Source of the DNA: Acinetobacter sp. HR7 | GTDB taxonomy: Bacteria > Pseudomonadota > Gammaproteobacteria > Pseudomonadales > Moraxellaceae | Assembly: GCF_000773685.1 (NCBI RefSeq) | Contig: NZ_JPQO01000165.1 | Location: 1-37,175, forward strand | Length of the DNA stretch: 37,175 nt | Direction: 5' to 3' | Position numbers and translations under genes: made by a program | The notes under the pieces: generated by a model | What the model was told of the DNA's origin: nothing | Seen by the model: the letters and a program-made list of their open reading frames with translations, nothing else | The model's database searches: none | Part shown: piece by piece, positions 25,464-33,858 of the stretch | Layout: each line of letters opens with the position of its first letter | How positions within the stretch are numbered: the stretch's first letter is position 1

Positions 25464-26669
25464 ATGGAAAAATCAGACAACAAGCACGCGATAATCACGG
25501 TCGGGATCTGTTTCCTGATCGCCGTGATTGAAGGCTTAGATATTCAGGCTGCAGGGATTGCGGCAGCGGGTATTCGTGAGCATTTTGGTCTCGATAGCTC
25601 GCAATTGGGGGTGTTTTTCAGTGCAGGGATTCTGGGTTTATTACCTGGTGCACTGGTCGGCGGTCGATTTGCGGATCGAATTGGCCGTAAGAAAGTCTTG
25701 ATCTGGTCTACAGGGGTTTTCGCTCTATTCACCTTATGTACCGTTTGGGTGAACAGCTTTCACAGCTTGCTGGCAGTGCGTTTCCTGGCAGGTGCGGGTC
25801 TGGGTGGTGCGATGCCAATCCTGATTACCCTGGCATCTGAAGCCGTTGCTCCAAAAAATCGTGGTCGTGCGGTGGGCCTGATGTACTGTGGTATGCCCGT
25901 TGGTGCGGCGATTTTGTCGTTGATTGCGGCAACTGAATTCGGCGCTAACTGGAAAAATGTATTCTACCTGGGCGGTTTGCTACCTCTCATCGTGATTCCA
26001 CTGATGATGCTTTGCCTGCCAGAGTCGAAAGAATACCTGAAAGCGCAAAACAAAACTGCGGCAGAACTGGCAGCCTCACCAAAAGGTTCATTCAAGGATC
26101 TGTTTAACTCGGACAACCTGTTACGTACGCTATGTATCTGGGTGAGCTACTTCTTCACGCTGATGGTGGTTTACATCATGCTAAGCTGGTTGCCATCCCT
26201 GTTTATGGAACTGGGCTTCACCCGTAAAGATGGTTCAACTGCACAGTTCTACTTCATGGTGACTGCAACCATCGGTACTGTGATTCTGGGTATGCTGACG
26301 GATCGCTTGAAAAAAGCCTATGTCATCATCTTGATGTACGGTGGTATCCTGGCAGGTCTGCTGGCGCTGAATGGTGCAAGCTCACTGGAGCAAATGTACA
26401 TGGCAGCAGCATTGGCGGGTGCCTTCGTGATTGGCTGTCAGGGCGTACTGTATGCCTTCGGTAGTATCGTGTATCCAACTGAAGTGCGTGGTACCGGTGT
26501 GGGTGTTGCTTCTGCTGTTGGCCGTATCGGTGCAATGCTTGGTCCTGCAATCGCGGGTCAGTTACTGACTGCAGGCTTTGGTGCAGCAGGGGTAATCTCG
26601 GCAGCGATTCCATGTATCGTGATCTCTGCGGTATGTATGCTGTTCCTGGTGAGCCGTACCAAAGTTTAA
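25464..26669 (+). CDS. MFS transporter of the aromatic acid:H+ symporter type (MhpT-like)
   Basis: A 401-aa inner-membrane proton symporter with about 12 hydrophobic segments. The signature GGRFADRIGRKK lies between helices 2 and 3. The N-terminal stretch EGLDIQAAGIAAAGI and FSAGILGLLPGALVGG closely follow E. coli MhpT, the 3-(3-hydroxyphenyl)propionate transporter, so an aromatic acid substrate is likely. No aromatic catabolic genes or regulator lie next to it, so the real substrate is open. I chose the ATG at 25464, which follows AAGGA by 7 nt, over an upstream TTG. A strong terminator follows. Confidence 0.88.
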   Translation: MEKSDNKHAIITVGICFLIAVIEGLDIQAAGIAAAGIREHFGLDSSQLGVFFSAGILGLLPGALVGGRFADRIGRKKVLIWSTGVFALFTLCTVWVNSFHSLLAVRFLAGAGLGGAMPILITLASEAVAPKNRGRAVGLMYCGMPVGAAILSLIAATEFGANWKNVFYLGGLLPLIVIPLMMLCLPESKEYLKAQNKTAAELAASPKGSFKDLFNSDNLLRTLCIWVSYFFTLMVVYIMLSWLPSLFMELGFTRKDGSTAQFYFMVTATIGTVILGMLTDRLKKAYVIILMYGGILAGLLALNGASSLEQMYMAAALAGAFVIGCQGVLYAFGSIVYPTEVRGTGVGVASAVGRIGAMLGPAIAGQLLTAGFGAAGVISAAIPCIVISAVCMLFLVSRTKV

Positions 26670-26687
26670 AATAAGAAATGAATATCC

Positions 26688-26717
26688 AAAAAAGCCTGCC
26701 GTGATGCAGGCTTTTTT
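26688..26717 (+). terminator. Terminator of the MhpT-like transporter gene
   Basis: Twelve-bp stem AAAAAAGCCTGC / GCAGGCTTTTTT with loop CGTGAT and a T-run. Confidence 0.92.
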
Positions 26718-26840
26718 ATTGCTGGAATGATGTGTTTTCAATGCGACAAGCTGAGTCGCAAAACATTTATTAAATCATTATTTTAAAAATAAAAAATGGC
26801 ATAATGCTGTGTAAAAAATAATAAAGCCTGGAGGAAAGGG

Positions 26841-27227
26841 TTGAGCGCAAAGCAATTAATCGCCCAGTTTAAAATTGACCAGCATGAATTCCATCTTTAC
26901 CTGCACGAATATGAAATCCAGCTGCATAAGGTTGCTGCAGCAGTTCCCAAAGTCCGGCTCAGTTCAGAGGCCTGGCTAAATTTCGAAGATGAGGCCCGTA
27001 TGGATGATGTTGGGCAGAACATCAATGCCTTTGCTGTGATGATTCAGTGCCGAAAGCATTTACGCCACTATCTCGCCAAACATCCGCTACGTTATTTCTA
27101 CTTTCACGCATCTACACCACGCAAGGCGCGGATCTACCCACGGTTTGCCGAGCGGCTGTGTCAGCAGTTGTCTGACTATGACTTTTGTCAGAATGATGAG
27201 TCATTCTATTTTTATCGTCGCGACTAA
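26841..27227 (+). CDS. Conserved hypothetical protein (128 aa), TTG start
   Basis: Protein of 128 aa, rich in aromatic and basic residues, with no signal peptide or membrane segment. The N-terminus is SAKQLIAQFKIDQHEFHLY and the C-terminus contains RYFYFHASTPRKARIYPRF. The start is TTG at 26841, directly behind GGAGGAAAGGG; no ATG lies near the N-terminus. I recognise no family. It precedes pncA by 60 nt in the same direction and could share its transcript. Confidence 0.72.
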   Translation: MSAKQLIAQFKIDQHEFHLYLHEYEIQLHKVAAAVPKVRLSSEAWLNFEDEARMDDVGQNINAFAVMIQCRKHLRHYLAKHPLRYFYFHASTPRKARIYPRFAERLCQQLSDYDFCQNDESFYFYRRD

Positions 27228-27287
27228 AAAAGTGCAGGTTTTTTCGCTATGCTGGACCATCATCAAATTTTCATGGAATGAGGACTT

Positions 27288-27917
27288 ATGCAGCAAAACG
27301 CCGCGTTGATTGTTGTGGATGTACAAAAAGGCTTTACCCCGGGTGGCAATCTGGCGGTCAAAGATGCGGATCAGATTATTCCCAATATCAATCAACTAGG
27401 ACAGTATTTTGACAATGTGGTGCTGACCCAGGACTGGCATCCAGCAAATCATATTTCTTTTGCCGAGAATCATGCAGGCAAGGCACCTTATGACACGATT
27501 CAGCTGGATTATGGTTCTCAGGTGCTGTGGCCAAGTCACTGCGTACAGGGTACGGAAGATGCCAAGCTGCATCCAGATTTGAATTTGCCGCATGCGCAGC
27601 TGGTGATCCGTAAAGGCTGCCATCAGCAGATTGACAGTTATTCAGCGTTTATGGAAGCGGACCAGAAAACCACGACCGGTCTGGCCGGTTATCTGCGCGA
27701 GCGCGGTATTGATACTGTGTTTATTGTCGGCATTGCGACGGACTTCTGTGTGGCCTGGACCGCACTGGATGCATGTAAACTCGGTTTCAAGACCTTTGTG
27801 ATTTCGGATGCCACTAAAGGCATCGACTTAAATGGTTCGCTGCAGCATGCTTGGCAAGATATGCTGGCCAAGGGTGTAAAGCGTATCTATATGAAAGATA
27901 TCGTAGAACTGGCCTAA
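27288..27917 (+). CDS. pncA: Nicotinamidase PncA
   Basis: Hydrolyses nicotinamide to nicotinic acid in NAD salvage, feeding PncB. The 209-aa isochorismatase-fold protein has the catalytic triad Asp11 (VVDVQKGF), Lys109 (VIRKGC) and Cys154 (GIATDFCVAWTA). The metal site is Asp49/His51/His84 (TQDWHPANH, PSHC). Bifunctional bulky-side-chain differences from other isochorismatases are absent, and the motifs are those of PncA. It lies downstream of the 128-aa unknown gene; pncB is 6 kb further on. Confidence 0.95.
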   Translation: MQQNAALIVVDVQKGFTPGGNLAVKDADQIIPNINQLGQYFDNVVLTQDWHPANHISFAENHAGKAPYDTIQLDYGSQVLWPSHCVQGTEDAKLHPDLNLPHAQLVIRKGCHQQIDSYSAFMEADQKTTTGLAGYLRERGIDTVFIVGIATDFCVAWTALDACKLGFKTFVISDATKGIDLNGSLQHAWQDMLAKGVKRIYMKDIVELA

Positions 27918-28027
27918 ACCTTTTGTCTTAGCCAGATTTTGCAGGCGGTTTGCCATGTTAAGTTGCCTGCATTCAATAGCCGTGGATTGCCATGGCATAT
28001 TTCTTTTATGACCCATGGACTCCCCAC

Positions 28028-28996
28028 ATGTCGGCATTATTTAGATTTACCCAATTTTTTCAGAAAACCTTTGCGCTTTGGGTCATTGTATTCGCGGTGC
28101 TTGCCATTGCCTCGCCAGCGACGTTCGTCTGGCTGAAAGCCTATATTCCATGGATGCTCGGTATCATCATGTTTGGGATGGGCATGACTATGACCCTGGC
28201 CGATTTTAAAAGCGTCTTGCAAAGTCCTAAAGCGGTATTGATTGGTGTGTTCGCCCAGTTTGTGGTGATGCCGGGTTTGGCTTTTCTGCTCTGTCATTTG
28301 TTCCAGCTTCCGGCAGAAATTGCCATCGGGGTGATTCTGGTGGGCTGCTGCCCGGGGGGGACAGCATCGAATGTGATTACCTATATGGCTAAGGGCAATA
28401 CGGCTTTATCGGTGGCATGTACTTCAGTATCCACCTTGTTGGCACCCATCCTGACACCTGCTATTTTTTATCTCTTGGCCAGTCAATGGCTTGAAATCAA
28501 TGCCCTATCGATGCTGGTGTCGATTTTACAGATCGTATTATTTCCGATTCTACTCGGTCTGATTGTACGTGCGATTTTTAAAGCCAAAGTCAATGCATCT
28601 ATCCAGGTGATGCCTTTGATTTCGGTAGTGGCCATTGTCACGATTGTGGCAGCGATCATTGCTGGCAGTAAAGCTCAGATTCTAGAATCGGGTCTGATGA
28701 TCCTCGGGATCGTGGCACTACATAATGGTATGGGCTATCTACTGGGTTACTGGGCCAGCCGTATCTTTAAATTACAAGAAATTGACTGCCGTGCGGTATC
28801 GATTGAAGTCGGTATGCAGAACTCAGGTCTGGGCGTGGCTTTGGCGGCGGCTCATTTTACTGCATCACCGATTACCGCAGTACCCAGTGCCATTTTCAGC
28901 CTATGGCACAATATTTCCGGTCCTGCTTTGGCAACCTATTGGGCAGCTAAACAGCCGCCAGAAACAGATCAAGCTAACAAATCTCAGCAGCCATAA
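28028..28996 (+). CDS. Bile acid:sodium symporter (BASS) family transporter
   Basis: Inner-membrane transporter of about 322 aa with some ten hydrophobic helices. It shows the BASS/SBF signatures GFGMGMTMTLADF-like (here MFGMGMTMTLADF), GVILVGCCPGGTASNVITY and EVGMQNSGLGVALA. Bacterial members such as PanS and others carry ketopantoate or organic anions with sodium; the substrate here is unknown. The start is uncertain: ATG at 28028 or at 27992, neither with a good ribosome binding site. I prefer 28028 because the extra residues are atypical. The terminator at 29002-29032 follows. Confidence 0.88.
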   Translation: MSALFRFTQFFQKTFALWVIVFAVLAIASPATFVWLKAYIPWMLGIIMFGMGMTMTLADFKSVLQSPKAVLIGVFAQFVVMPGLAFLLCHLFQLPAEIAIGVILVGCCPGGTASNVITYMAKGNTALSVACTSVSTLLAPILTPAIFYLLASQWLEINALSMLVSILQIVLFPILLGLIVRAIFKAKVNASIQVMPLISVVAIVTIVAAIIAGSKAQILESGLMILGIVALHNGMGYLLGYWASRIFKLQEIDCRAVSIEVGMQNSGLGVALAAAHFTASPITAVPSAIFSLWHNISGPALATYWAAKQPPETDQANKSQQP

Positions 28997-29001
28997 GTCA
29001 T

Positions 29002-29032
29002 AAAAAAGCCCGATCTTGAATCGGGCTTTTTG
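29002..29032. terminator. Bidirectional terminator between the BASS and smp-like genes
   Basis: Stem AAAAAGCCCGAT / ATCGGGCTTTTT with T-runs on both strands, between two convergent genes. Confidence 0.92.
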
Positions 29033-29045
29033 TTATCTAAATTTC

Positions 29046-30317
29046 TTAAGAAGCTTTGGATTGTTTTGATTTCAGGATATCGGTTCGGAAGCTTTGCGCC
29101 AGTTCCGCCATCTCTGCATCCATGCCGTTCATGACAAACGCATGGCGAGTGAGGACATTGGTTGGATTTGGCATGCTGACCAGCTCATAGTGATCGGCAA
29201 TCTCTTTCAGTAAGGTATTTGGCACATGCACAGCGCTTTCACGCGCCACCAGTTGCTGTACCAGTCGTTCCGCTGCTTGAGTTGAGTTCAACTGCATTTC
29301 ATCCACTTTCGATGAAATTGCACAACGGGTCTGCAGCACAAAGCGTTTGTCTTCACGGTAGCGTTTATACAGCACTTCAGACAACAGCTGGAATACATAG
29401 CTGATTAGGGTCAGGCAGGCAAGAGCATCCGGTTTGTCCGCAGCAATGCTTAAGGTTGCACCTTTTTCATCAAACTTGTGCACGGTCTGGATATCCGAGC
29501 TGTTTAATTTGTAATGCTGTACGCACAGTTCAGTGGCCTTGTTCAGGAAGATCTGGCACAGGTTAAAGTAGGGCACAGAAACCGTCTTATTCACTGAATC
29601 CAGTAGCTGTTTAGGATCATAGAACTGGATATTCAGGGAAAGGGTATCTTTTTCCTCGGCCACTGGGGTGGAAGTTTTTTCTTTTGGCTTTTGCTGAATG
29701 GCTTGCTGTGCCTGGGCAATTGCCAGTGCGGCATTATGTTTTTCCTGTTCCAGTGCCTGAGTCAAGGTCTGAATCTCGAATTTCAGACGTGATTCATTGT
29801 TAATCCGTGCCAGATATTCACTACGGCTCGGGCGGGCGATGGCACGATAGCCTAACCACAGCAATGCATGGATGATGAACGAGAACAGAATTGCCATCCA
29901 TTGGGTACGCAGAATTTCACCGATGCTGAGTTCGATCAGGGTAATTTCCACTGAACCGACTTTTTTCTCGTTGACTTGTGCATCACGGACAAAAACTTCG
30001 CCTTCACGGGTTTTGGTCAGTCCACCAGTGGCTAAAACTTGAGCATTTGAATCGAGAATACGAATTGACGCCACACTTGGGTTGGTGGCATAACGGTTTG
30101 CCAGCAAAGCCAGTGAAACCCGGTTGGGTGGATCAAGCTCGGCCAGGCTGTCTGTCACCAGTTGGCTGGTCATCAGCTGACCCTGACTGGCACGGTTTTC
30201 ATTCAGCTGGTGAGTCGTTGCCAATACCAGCAAGAAGGTATGCAGGGCAAAACTTATAATCAGTAGGCTAGCAAATAGCCCTTGTCTAGGCGCATTCAAC
30301 GTAAACTTCCAAGGCAA
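29046..30317 (-). CDS. Smp/YtjB (AhpA-like) membrane protein
   Basis: A 423-aa inner-membrane protein: membrane helix at about 13-33, a periplasmic domain (about 35-135), a second helix (about 139-158), and a long cytoplasmic part beginning with a coiled-coil (FEIQTLTQALEQEKHNAALA...) and a C-terminal globular region. This topology and its position divergent from serB fit the E. coli smp (ytjB) and Pseudomonas ahpA family. That family's function is poorly known, with early links to haemolysin-like labelling. Confidence in the family rests on topology and gene order. It shares a 60-bp gap with serB. Confidence 0.72.
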   Translation of the reverse strand: MPWKFTLNAPRQGLFASLLIISFALHTFLLVLATTHQLNENRASQGQLMTSQLVTDSLAELDPPNRVSLALLANRYATNPSVASIRILDSNAQVLATGGLTKTREGEVFVRDAQVNEKKVGSVEITLIELSIGEILRTQWMAILFSFIIHALLWLGYRAIARPSRSEYLARINNESRLKFEIQTLTQALEQEKHNAALAIAQAQQAIQQKPKEKTSTPVAEEKDTLSLNIQFYDPKQLLDSVNKTVSVPYFNLCQIFLNKATELCVQHYKLNSSDIQTVHKFDEKGATLSIAADKPDALACLTLISYVFQLLSEVLYKRYREDKRFVLQTRCAISSKVDEMQLNSTQAAERLVQQLVARESAVHVPNTLLKEIADHYELVSMPNPTNVLTRHAFVMNGMDAEMAELAQSFRTDILKSKQSKAS

Positions 30318-30376
30318 TTCTGTTCAATTTCGATTATGATTCTAACAATAGTTGTAGCTCAGACCCGAGTCAATTC

Positions 30377-31597
30377 ATGCGAGAAATCATTCTTATTTCA
30401 TTTTTAGGACCGGACCAGCCTAATCAATTTACACGATTAATGCGGGTTTTGTCCGCTCATTCCTTACAGATCCTGGATGTAGGACAAGCGGTTATTCATA
30501 ACCAGTTGACCTTAGGTATTGTTGTATCTTCGGACGACCAGACTGCAACCGCGTTAGCGATGAAGGAAATCCTGATTCTAGCACATGAAATCGGGTTAAC
30601 AGTGCGCTTTAAACCAATCTCCGTCGCAGAATACAATCAATGGGTGCAGGAAGGCGGTCAGACCCGCTATATCGTGACTGCATTGGCTCCAGAATTAAAG
30701 GCTTCTGACCTGCAGGCGGTGACCCAGATCGTCTCCAACCAGGGCTTTAATATTGAAACCGTGACCCGACTCTCCGGTCGTCCGGTACTGGATGGTGCTG
30801 AAGCTGGGCCGAAACGTGCCTGCGTACAGTTTAGCCTGAAGGGCCAGATGCTGGATGCCACTGCCATGCGTACTGCGTGTCTGCGTCTGTCAACTGAACT
30901 GGGCATTGATGTGGCAGTCCAGGAAGACAATGTCTATCGGCGTAACCGCCGTCTGGTTTGCTTCGATATGGACTCCACCCTGATCGAGCAGGAAGTGATT
31001 GATGAGCTGGCCAAAGAAGCCGGTGTCGGTGCACAGGTCGCTGAGATCACTGAACGCGCGATGCAGGGCGAGCTGGACTTTCAGCAAAGCTTCCGTGCAC
31101 GGGTGGCCTTGCTGAAAGGTATGGATGCATCGGTACTGCCAAAAATTGCTGAACGTCTAACCTTAAGTGAAGGTGCAGAACGCCTGATTTCGACTTTAAA
31201 AGCACTGGGTTATCGTACAGCGATTCTGTCTGGCGGCTTCCAGTATTTTGCTGAGCATTTGCAAGCGAAACTGGGAATTGATGAAGTGCACGCCAACGTC
31301 CTAGATGTTCAGGATGGTATTGTCACTGGTGAAGTCAAAGGTCATATCGTCGATGGTGCACGTAAAGCACATCTATTGATGACCATTGCTGAAGAGATGG
31401 GCATTTCCATGGAACAGACCATTGCTGTGGGTGATGGGGCTAACGACCTGCCAATGCTGTCAATTGCAGGCCTAGGAGTCGCGTTCCGTGCTAAACCACT
31501 GGTTCGCCAAAATGCCAATCAGGCGATTTCTAGCGTGGGTCTGGATGGGGTGCTGTACCTGCTCGGTGTGCATGACAAAGACCTAAGCCGTGCTTGA
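30377..31597 (+). CDS. serB: Phosphoserine phosphatase SerB
   Basis: Last step of serine synthesis, O-phosphoserine to serine. The 406-aa product has an N-terminal ACT-type regulatory region (about 1-180, two halves), then a HAD domain with motif I CFDMDSTLIEQEVIDELA, motif II ILSGGFQYFAE and motif IV VGDGANDLPML. This long form is standard for Acinetobacter and Pseudomonas. It is divergent from the smp-like gene with a 60-bp gap and ends at a strong terminator. Confidence 0.97.
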   Translation: MREIILISFLGPDQPNQFTRLMRVLSAHSLQILDVGQAVIHNQLTLGIVVSSDDQTATALAMKEILILAHEIGLTVRFKPISVAEYNQWVQEGGQTRYIVTALAPELKASDLQAVTQIVSNQGFNIETVTRLSGRPVLDGAEAGPKRACVQFSLKGQMLDATAMRTACLRLSTELGIDVAVQEDNVYRRNRRLVCFDMDSTLIEQEVIDELAKEAGVGAQVAEITERAMQGELDFQQSFRARVALLKGMDASVLPKIAERLTLSEGAERLISTLKALGYRTAILSGGFQYFAEHLQAKLGIDEVHANVLDVQDGIVTGEVKGHIVDGARKAHLLMTIAEEMGISMEQTIAVGDGANDLPMLSIAGLGVAFRAKPLVRQNANQAISSVGLDGVLYLLGVHDKDLSRA

Positions 31598-31616
31598 TTT
31601 CAGATCGATTTAAACT

Positions 31617-31647
31617 AAAAAACGCAGTCCAAGAGCTGCGTTTTTTT
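31617..31647 (+). terminator. serB terminator
   Basis: Stem AACGCAG / CTGCGTT (31621-31627, 31636-31642) with flanking A and T runs. Confidence 0.92.
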
Positions 31648-31649
31648 AT

Positions 31650-32005
31650 GCCATTTGAGAATGATTTAAAGATGAACAGGGCAGCCTGTATAGAAATACA
31701 CCGATCATCTTAAACGGAAAAAAAATTTTTTTAGTCCAAAAAAACAGCGTTGATTTTGTAATGACACGCCAGCGTCGATGACACAAATGTTTTGCAAAAA
31801 CTCGAAAATCAAAAAATGTAATGACAAAATAATATCGCGACAATATATGTCGTTCCGTAAAAGAAAAGGACTTTTTTTAGTCAAAAAACTCATCATAATG
31901 CTGGCATAGACAAACAAATCAGTATGTTCCACTTGGTGGTTTTATCGACTTCAGCTGAAAGAAAGACTGCATCTGCAGCAGCTTCAGTTGAACGGAGGGG
32001 ATGTT
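31650..32005. promoter_or_regulatory. Signal-rich intergenic region upstream of the small membrane protein gene
   Basis: About 350 bp without a credible gene but with several short signals. TGTAATGACA occurs twice exactly 60 bp apart (31757-31766 and 31817-31826). A CGACA-N5-TGTCG inverted repeat lies at 31838-31852. A near-repeat of a T7-AGTC-A-run pattern occurs at 31726-31745 and 31872-31889. A palindrome TTCAGCTGAA lies at 31950-31959. It probably holds the promoter and operators of the downstream gene. Confidence 0.45.
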
Positions 32006-32344
32006 ATGGTAACAGCGAATTTAGCAACAATTGTAGGCCTGAGCCTGGTAGCCGCTGCTGTGCTTATTGTGTTCTTCTCACCTTATCGTCGCTGGCTGAG
32101 CTTTATGGTAGCGGGTATGTTTACCTGGGGACTGATCGAAATTATTCGTTTTGGTACACAAACCCTGTTTGAACTGCCAATGACCTATGCTTATCTGGCG
32201 TCTTTAAGCAGTGTCATGGTGATTGTCACTCTGCTGCTGCTACGCGAAGATCGTCGTGCTGAACGTGCCTTGCTCGCCAAGCGCCGCTGCATCGAGCACA
32301 CACCAGTATATGAAGATGACCAGCAGCAGTTATCCAGCCGCTAA
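32006..32344 (+). CDS. Small two-to-three-helix membrane protein of unknown function
   Basis: A 112-aa protein with three hydrophobic stretches (roughly residues 5-24, 31-48 and 60-82) and a charged cytoplasmic-like C-terminus (REDRRAERALLAKRRC). I recognise no family. The ATG at 32006 is preceded by a very strong GGAGGGG at 5 nt; a TTG six codons upstream lies before that site. It has its own UUCG-capped terminator. The unusual upstream region suggests regulated expression. Confidence 0.78.
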   Translation: MVTANLATIVGLSLVAAAVLIVFFSPYRRWLSFMVAGMFTWGLIEIIRFGTQTLFELPMTYAYLASLSSVMVIVTLLLLREDRRAERALLAKRRCIEHTPVYEDDQQQLSSR

Positions 32345-32366
32345 CAGTACTTAAAATAAAAAGAAC

Positions 32367-32391
32367 AAATGCACCTTCGGGTGCATTTTTT
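32367..32391 (+). terminator. Terminator with UUCG tetraloop
   Basis: AAATGCACC / GGTGCATTT stem closed by TTCG and followed by a T-run, just past the small membrane protein gene. Confidence 0.92.
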
Positions 32392-32486
32392 GTTAAACAA
32401 CATCAACAAACTGCATGCTTAACCTGCCAAGATTTTATGCTAGGATAGCTGTCAATTTTCGTACAATTACAAAATAGGCATAACGC

Positions 32487-32966
32487 ATGAAACTGTCTTC
32501 GATTCCTGTCGTGAAACTTCCTTTGGTTGATGTCAGCACTGACCCGCTGGATTTGCTGGTGGCTGGTCTGGCTTTGCGCATGAAGCAGTTGGCACGTACC
32601 AGCCCAAAATTTATTGAACTGGTGCATGAGCGTCAGTTCCGAATCCAGATCGGTACTGATGAAGGCTTTGCCCGCCAGATTATTGTCAATAATGGTCAGA
32701 TCGATACGGTATCTGGCAATCCTGAACCCGCAGATTTCGTGTTGCAGTTTGCCGATAGCGAGCAGGGTGTAAAAACCTTGATGAAAGGTGACCCGACTGC
32801 GTTTATGACCGGTATGCAAAACGGCAGTATCAAGATGGAAGGGGATTTTGGTTTGCTGGTTTGGTTTAACCAAGTCGCGAAAATGATTCCACCGAAACTG
32901 CCAAAACCAGTCAAAGAAAAAGTGAAACTGGTGCGTCAGTTTATTAAAGAAAAGACTGGTAAATAA
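32487..32966 (+). CDS. SCP2 sterol-binding domain protein
   Basis: A 159-aa soluble protein with an SCP2-like lipid-binding fold. Visible pieces are FIELVHERQFRIQIG, a beta-rich middle (ADFVLQFADSEQGVKTLMKG), and the typical GDPTAFMTGMQNGSIKMEGDFG near residues 110-130. UbiJ and UbiT carry such domains and help ubiquinone synthesis, but nothing here, such as UbiUV neighbours, lets me name it so. Role in lipid or quinone binding is inferred. It is followed by a foldback element and a terminator. Confidence 0.8.
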   Translation: MKLSSIPVVKLPLVDVSTDPLDLLVAGLALRMKQLARTSPKFIELVHERQFRIQIGTDEGFARQIIVNNGQIDTVSGNPEPADFVLQFADSEQGVKTLMKGDPTAFMTGMQNGSIKMEGDFGLLVWFNQVAKMIPPKLPKPVKEKVKLVRQFIKEKTGK

Positions 32967-32969
32967 ATT

Positions 32970-33046
32970 AAAAATCTTTCATCCTTTTTACACCCTCTTT
33001 GTGTTTCTCCCAGAGGAAGAAAGAAAAGGTAGGATGAAAGATTTTT
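32970..33046. repeat. 77-bp foldback (inverted repeat) element
   Basis: A 16-bp perfect inverted repeat bounds it (32970-32985 with 33031-33046). The inner part also pairs in pieces: CCTTTT with AAAAGG, and CCTCT with AGAGG around a loop containing TTTCTCCC. It lies right behind the SCP2 gene and ends in six T on the plus strand, so it may act as an extra terminator. Its layout is like small intergenic foldback repeats. Confidence 0.7.
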
Positions 33047-33053
33047 TAAAAGC

Positions 33054-33086
33054 AAAAGCCCTCAATCCGAGGGCTTTTTTTTTTTT
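33054..33086. terminator. Terminator between the SCP2 gene and dtd
   Basis: Ten-bp stem AAAAGCCCTC / GAGGGCTTTT with loop AATCC and a long T-run on the plus strand; the minus side (dtd) is T-rich too. Confidence 0.9.
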
Positions 33087-33088
33087 GT

Positions 33089-33529
33089 TTATTCTACTTC
33101 CAGATTAAACGTCACCGGTCCATCATTGACCAGATGCACTTTCATGTCCGCGCCAAAAATGCCGGTCTGAACCGCTGGAAATTGTGATTTGGTATAGTCC
33201 ACCAGTTGCTCATACATGGCTTTGGCTTCTGCAGGTGGCATGGCTGGTCCAAAATCGGGACGTAAGCCTTTCTGGGTTTGTGCCATCAGGGTAAATTGTG
33301 ACACCAGTAAAATTCCACCATTAGCCTGTGTCACGTTCCAGCCCATTTTGCCTTGATCATCATCAAAGAAACGGTATTTCAAGATTTTATCAATCAGCTT
33401 CTGACCTTTTTCCAGAGTATCTTCTTTGCCAATCCCCAAAAACACCAGAATGCCATGCTGGATTTCGCCAGTGGTTTCACCCTCGACCACGACTTTGGCT
33501 TCAAGTACCCGTTGTAACAATGCACGCAT
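33089..33529 (-). CDS. dtd: D-aminoacyl-tRNA deacylase
   Basis: Removes D-amino acids from mischarged tRNA, a proofreading step. The 146-aa product has the standard length and the two active-site motifs: LLVSQFTLMA near residue 75 and NDGPVTFNLE near the C-terminus (the Gly-Pro cross-subunit motif). The N-terminus MRALLQRVLEAKV is typical. It is monocistronic on the minus strand, convergent with the SCP2 gene. Confidence 0.96.
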   Translation of the reverse strand: MRALLQRVLEAKVVVEGETTGEIQHGILVFLGIGKEDTLEKGQKLIDKILKYRFFDDDQGKMGWNVTQANGGILLVSQFTLMAQTQKGLRPDFGPAMPPAEAKAMYEQLVDYTKSQFPAVQTGIFGADMKVHLVNDGPVTFNLEVE

Positions 33530-33858
33530 ATTTGACTCAAAACTAAAAAATTGCCTGCATTGTACAAGATCAGCAGAAAAGGTGTGGATGGATACTGCTT
33601 AAAATTTACTCCATTTATTGAGATTCAACAGACTGGACCGAAGACTATGGCTGAGTTTGCCAAAGTGATTGGCCAGGAAAAAACAGCTACAAAAAATCAT
33701 TCAGACAGCCAAGAAATTTTCAGTAAAAGCAGATAAATAAGCTGTTTTTTACATTTAATTTTTCGTGATATTTTCACCTAGCTGTACGTAATTCCTGCAA
33801 TATTACGAGCCGTTTTATGCTTTAATGCAGAGATAAGCACAGCGATATTTCTGAAGTT
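33530..33858. other. Intergenic region between dtd and pncB
   Basis: About 330 bp that must hold the promoters of both genes. It contains a 61-codon plus-strand frame (33551-33736) with no ribosome binding site and a low-complexity C-terminus, which I do not accept as a gene. Nothing else is recognised. Confidence 0.5.

Noticed and set aside
33551..33736. 61-codon plus-strand ORF between dtd and pncB
   Set aside because: No ribosome binding site, odd composition, and it occupies the expected promoter region.
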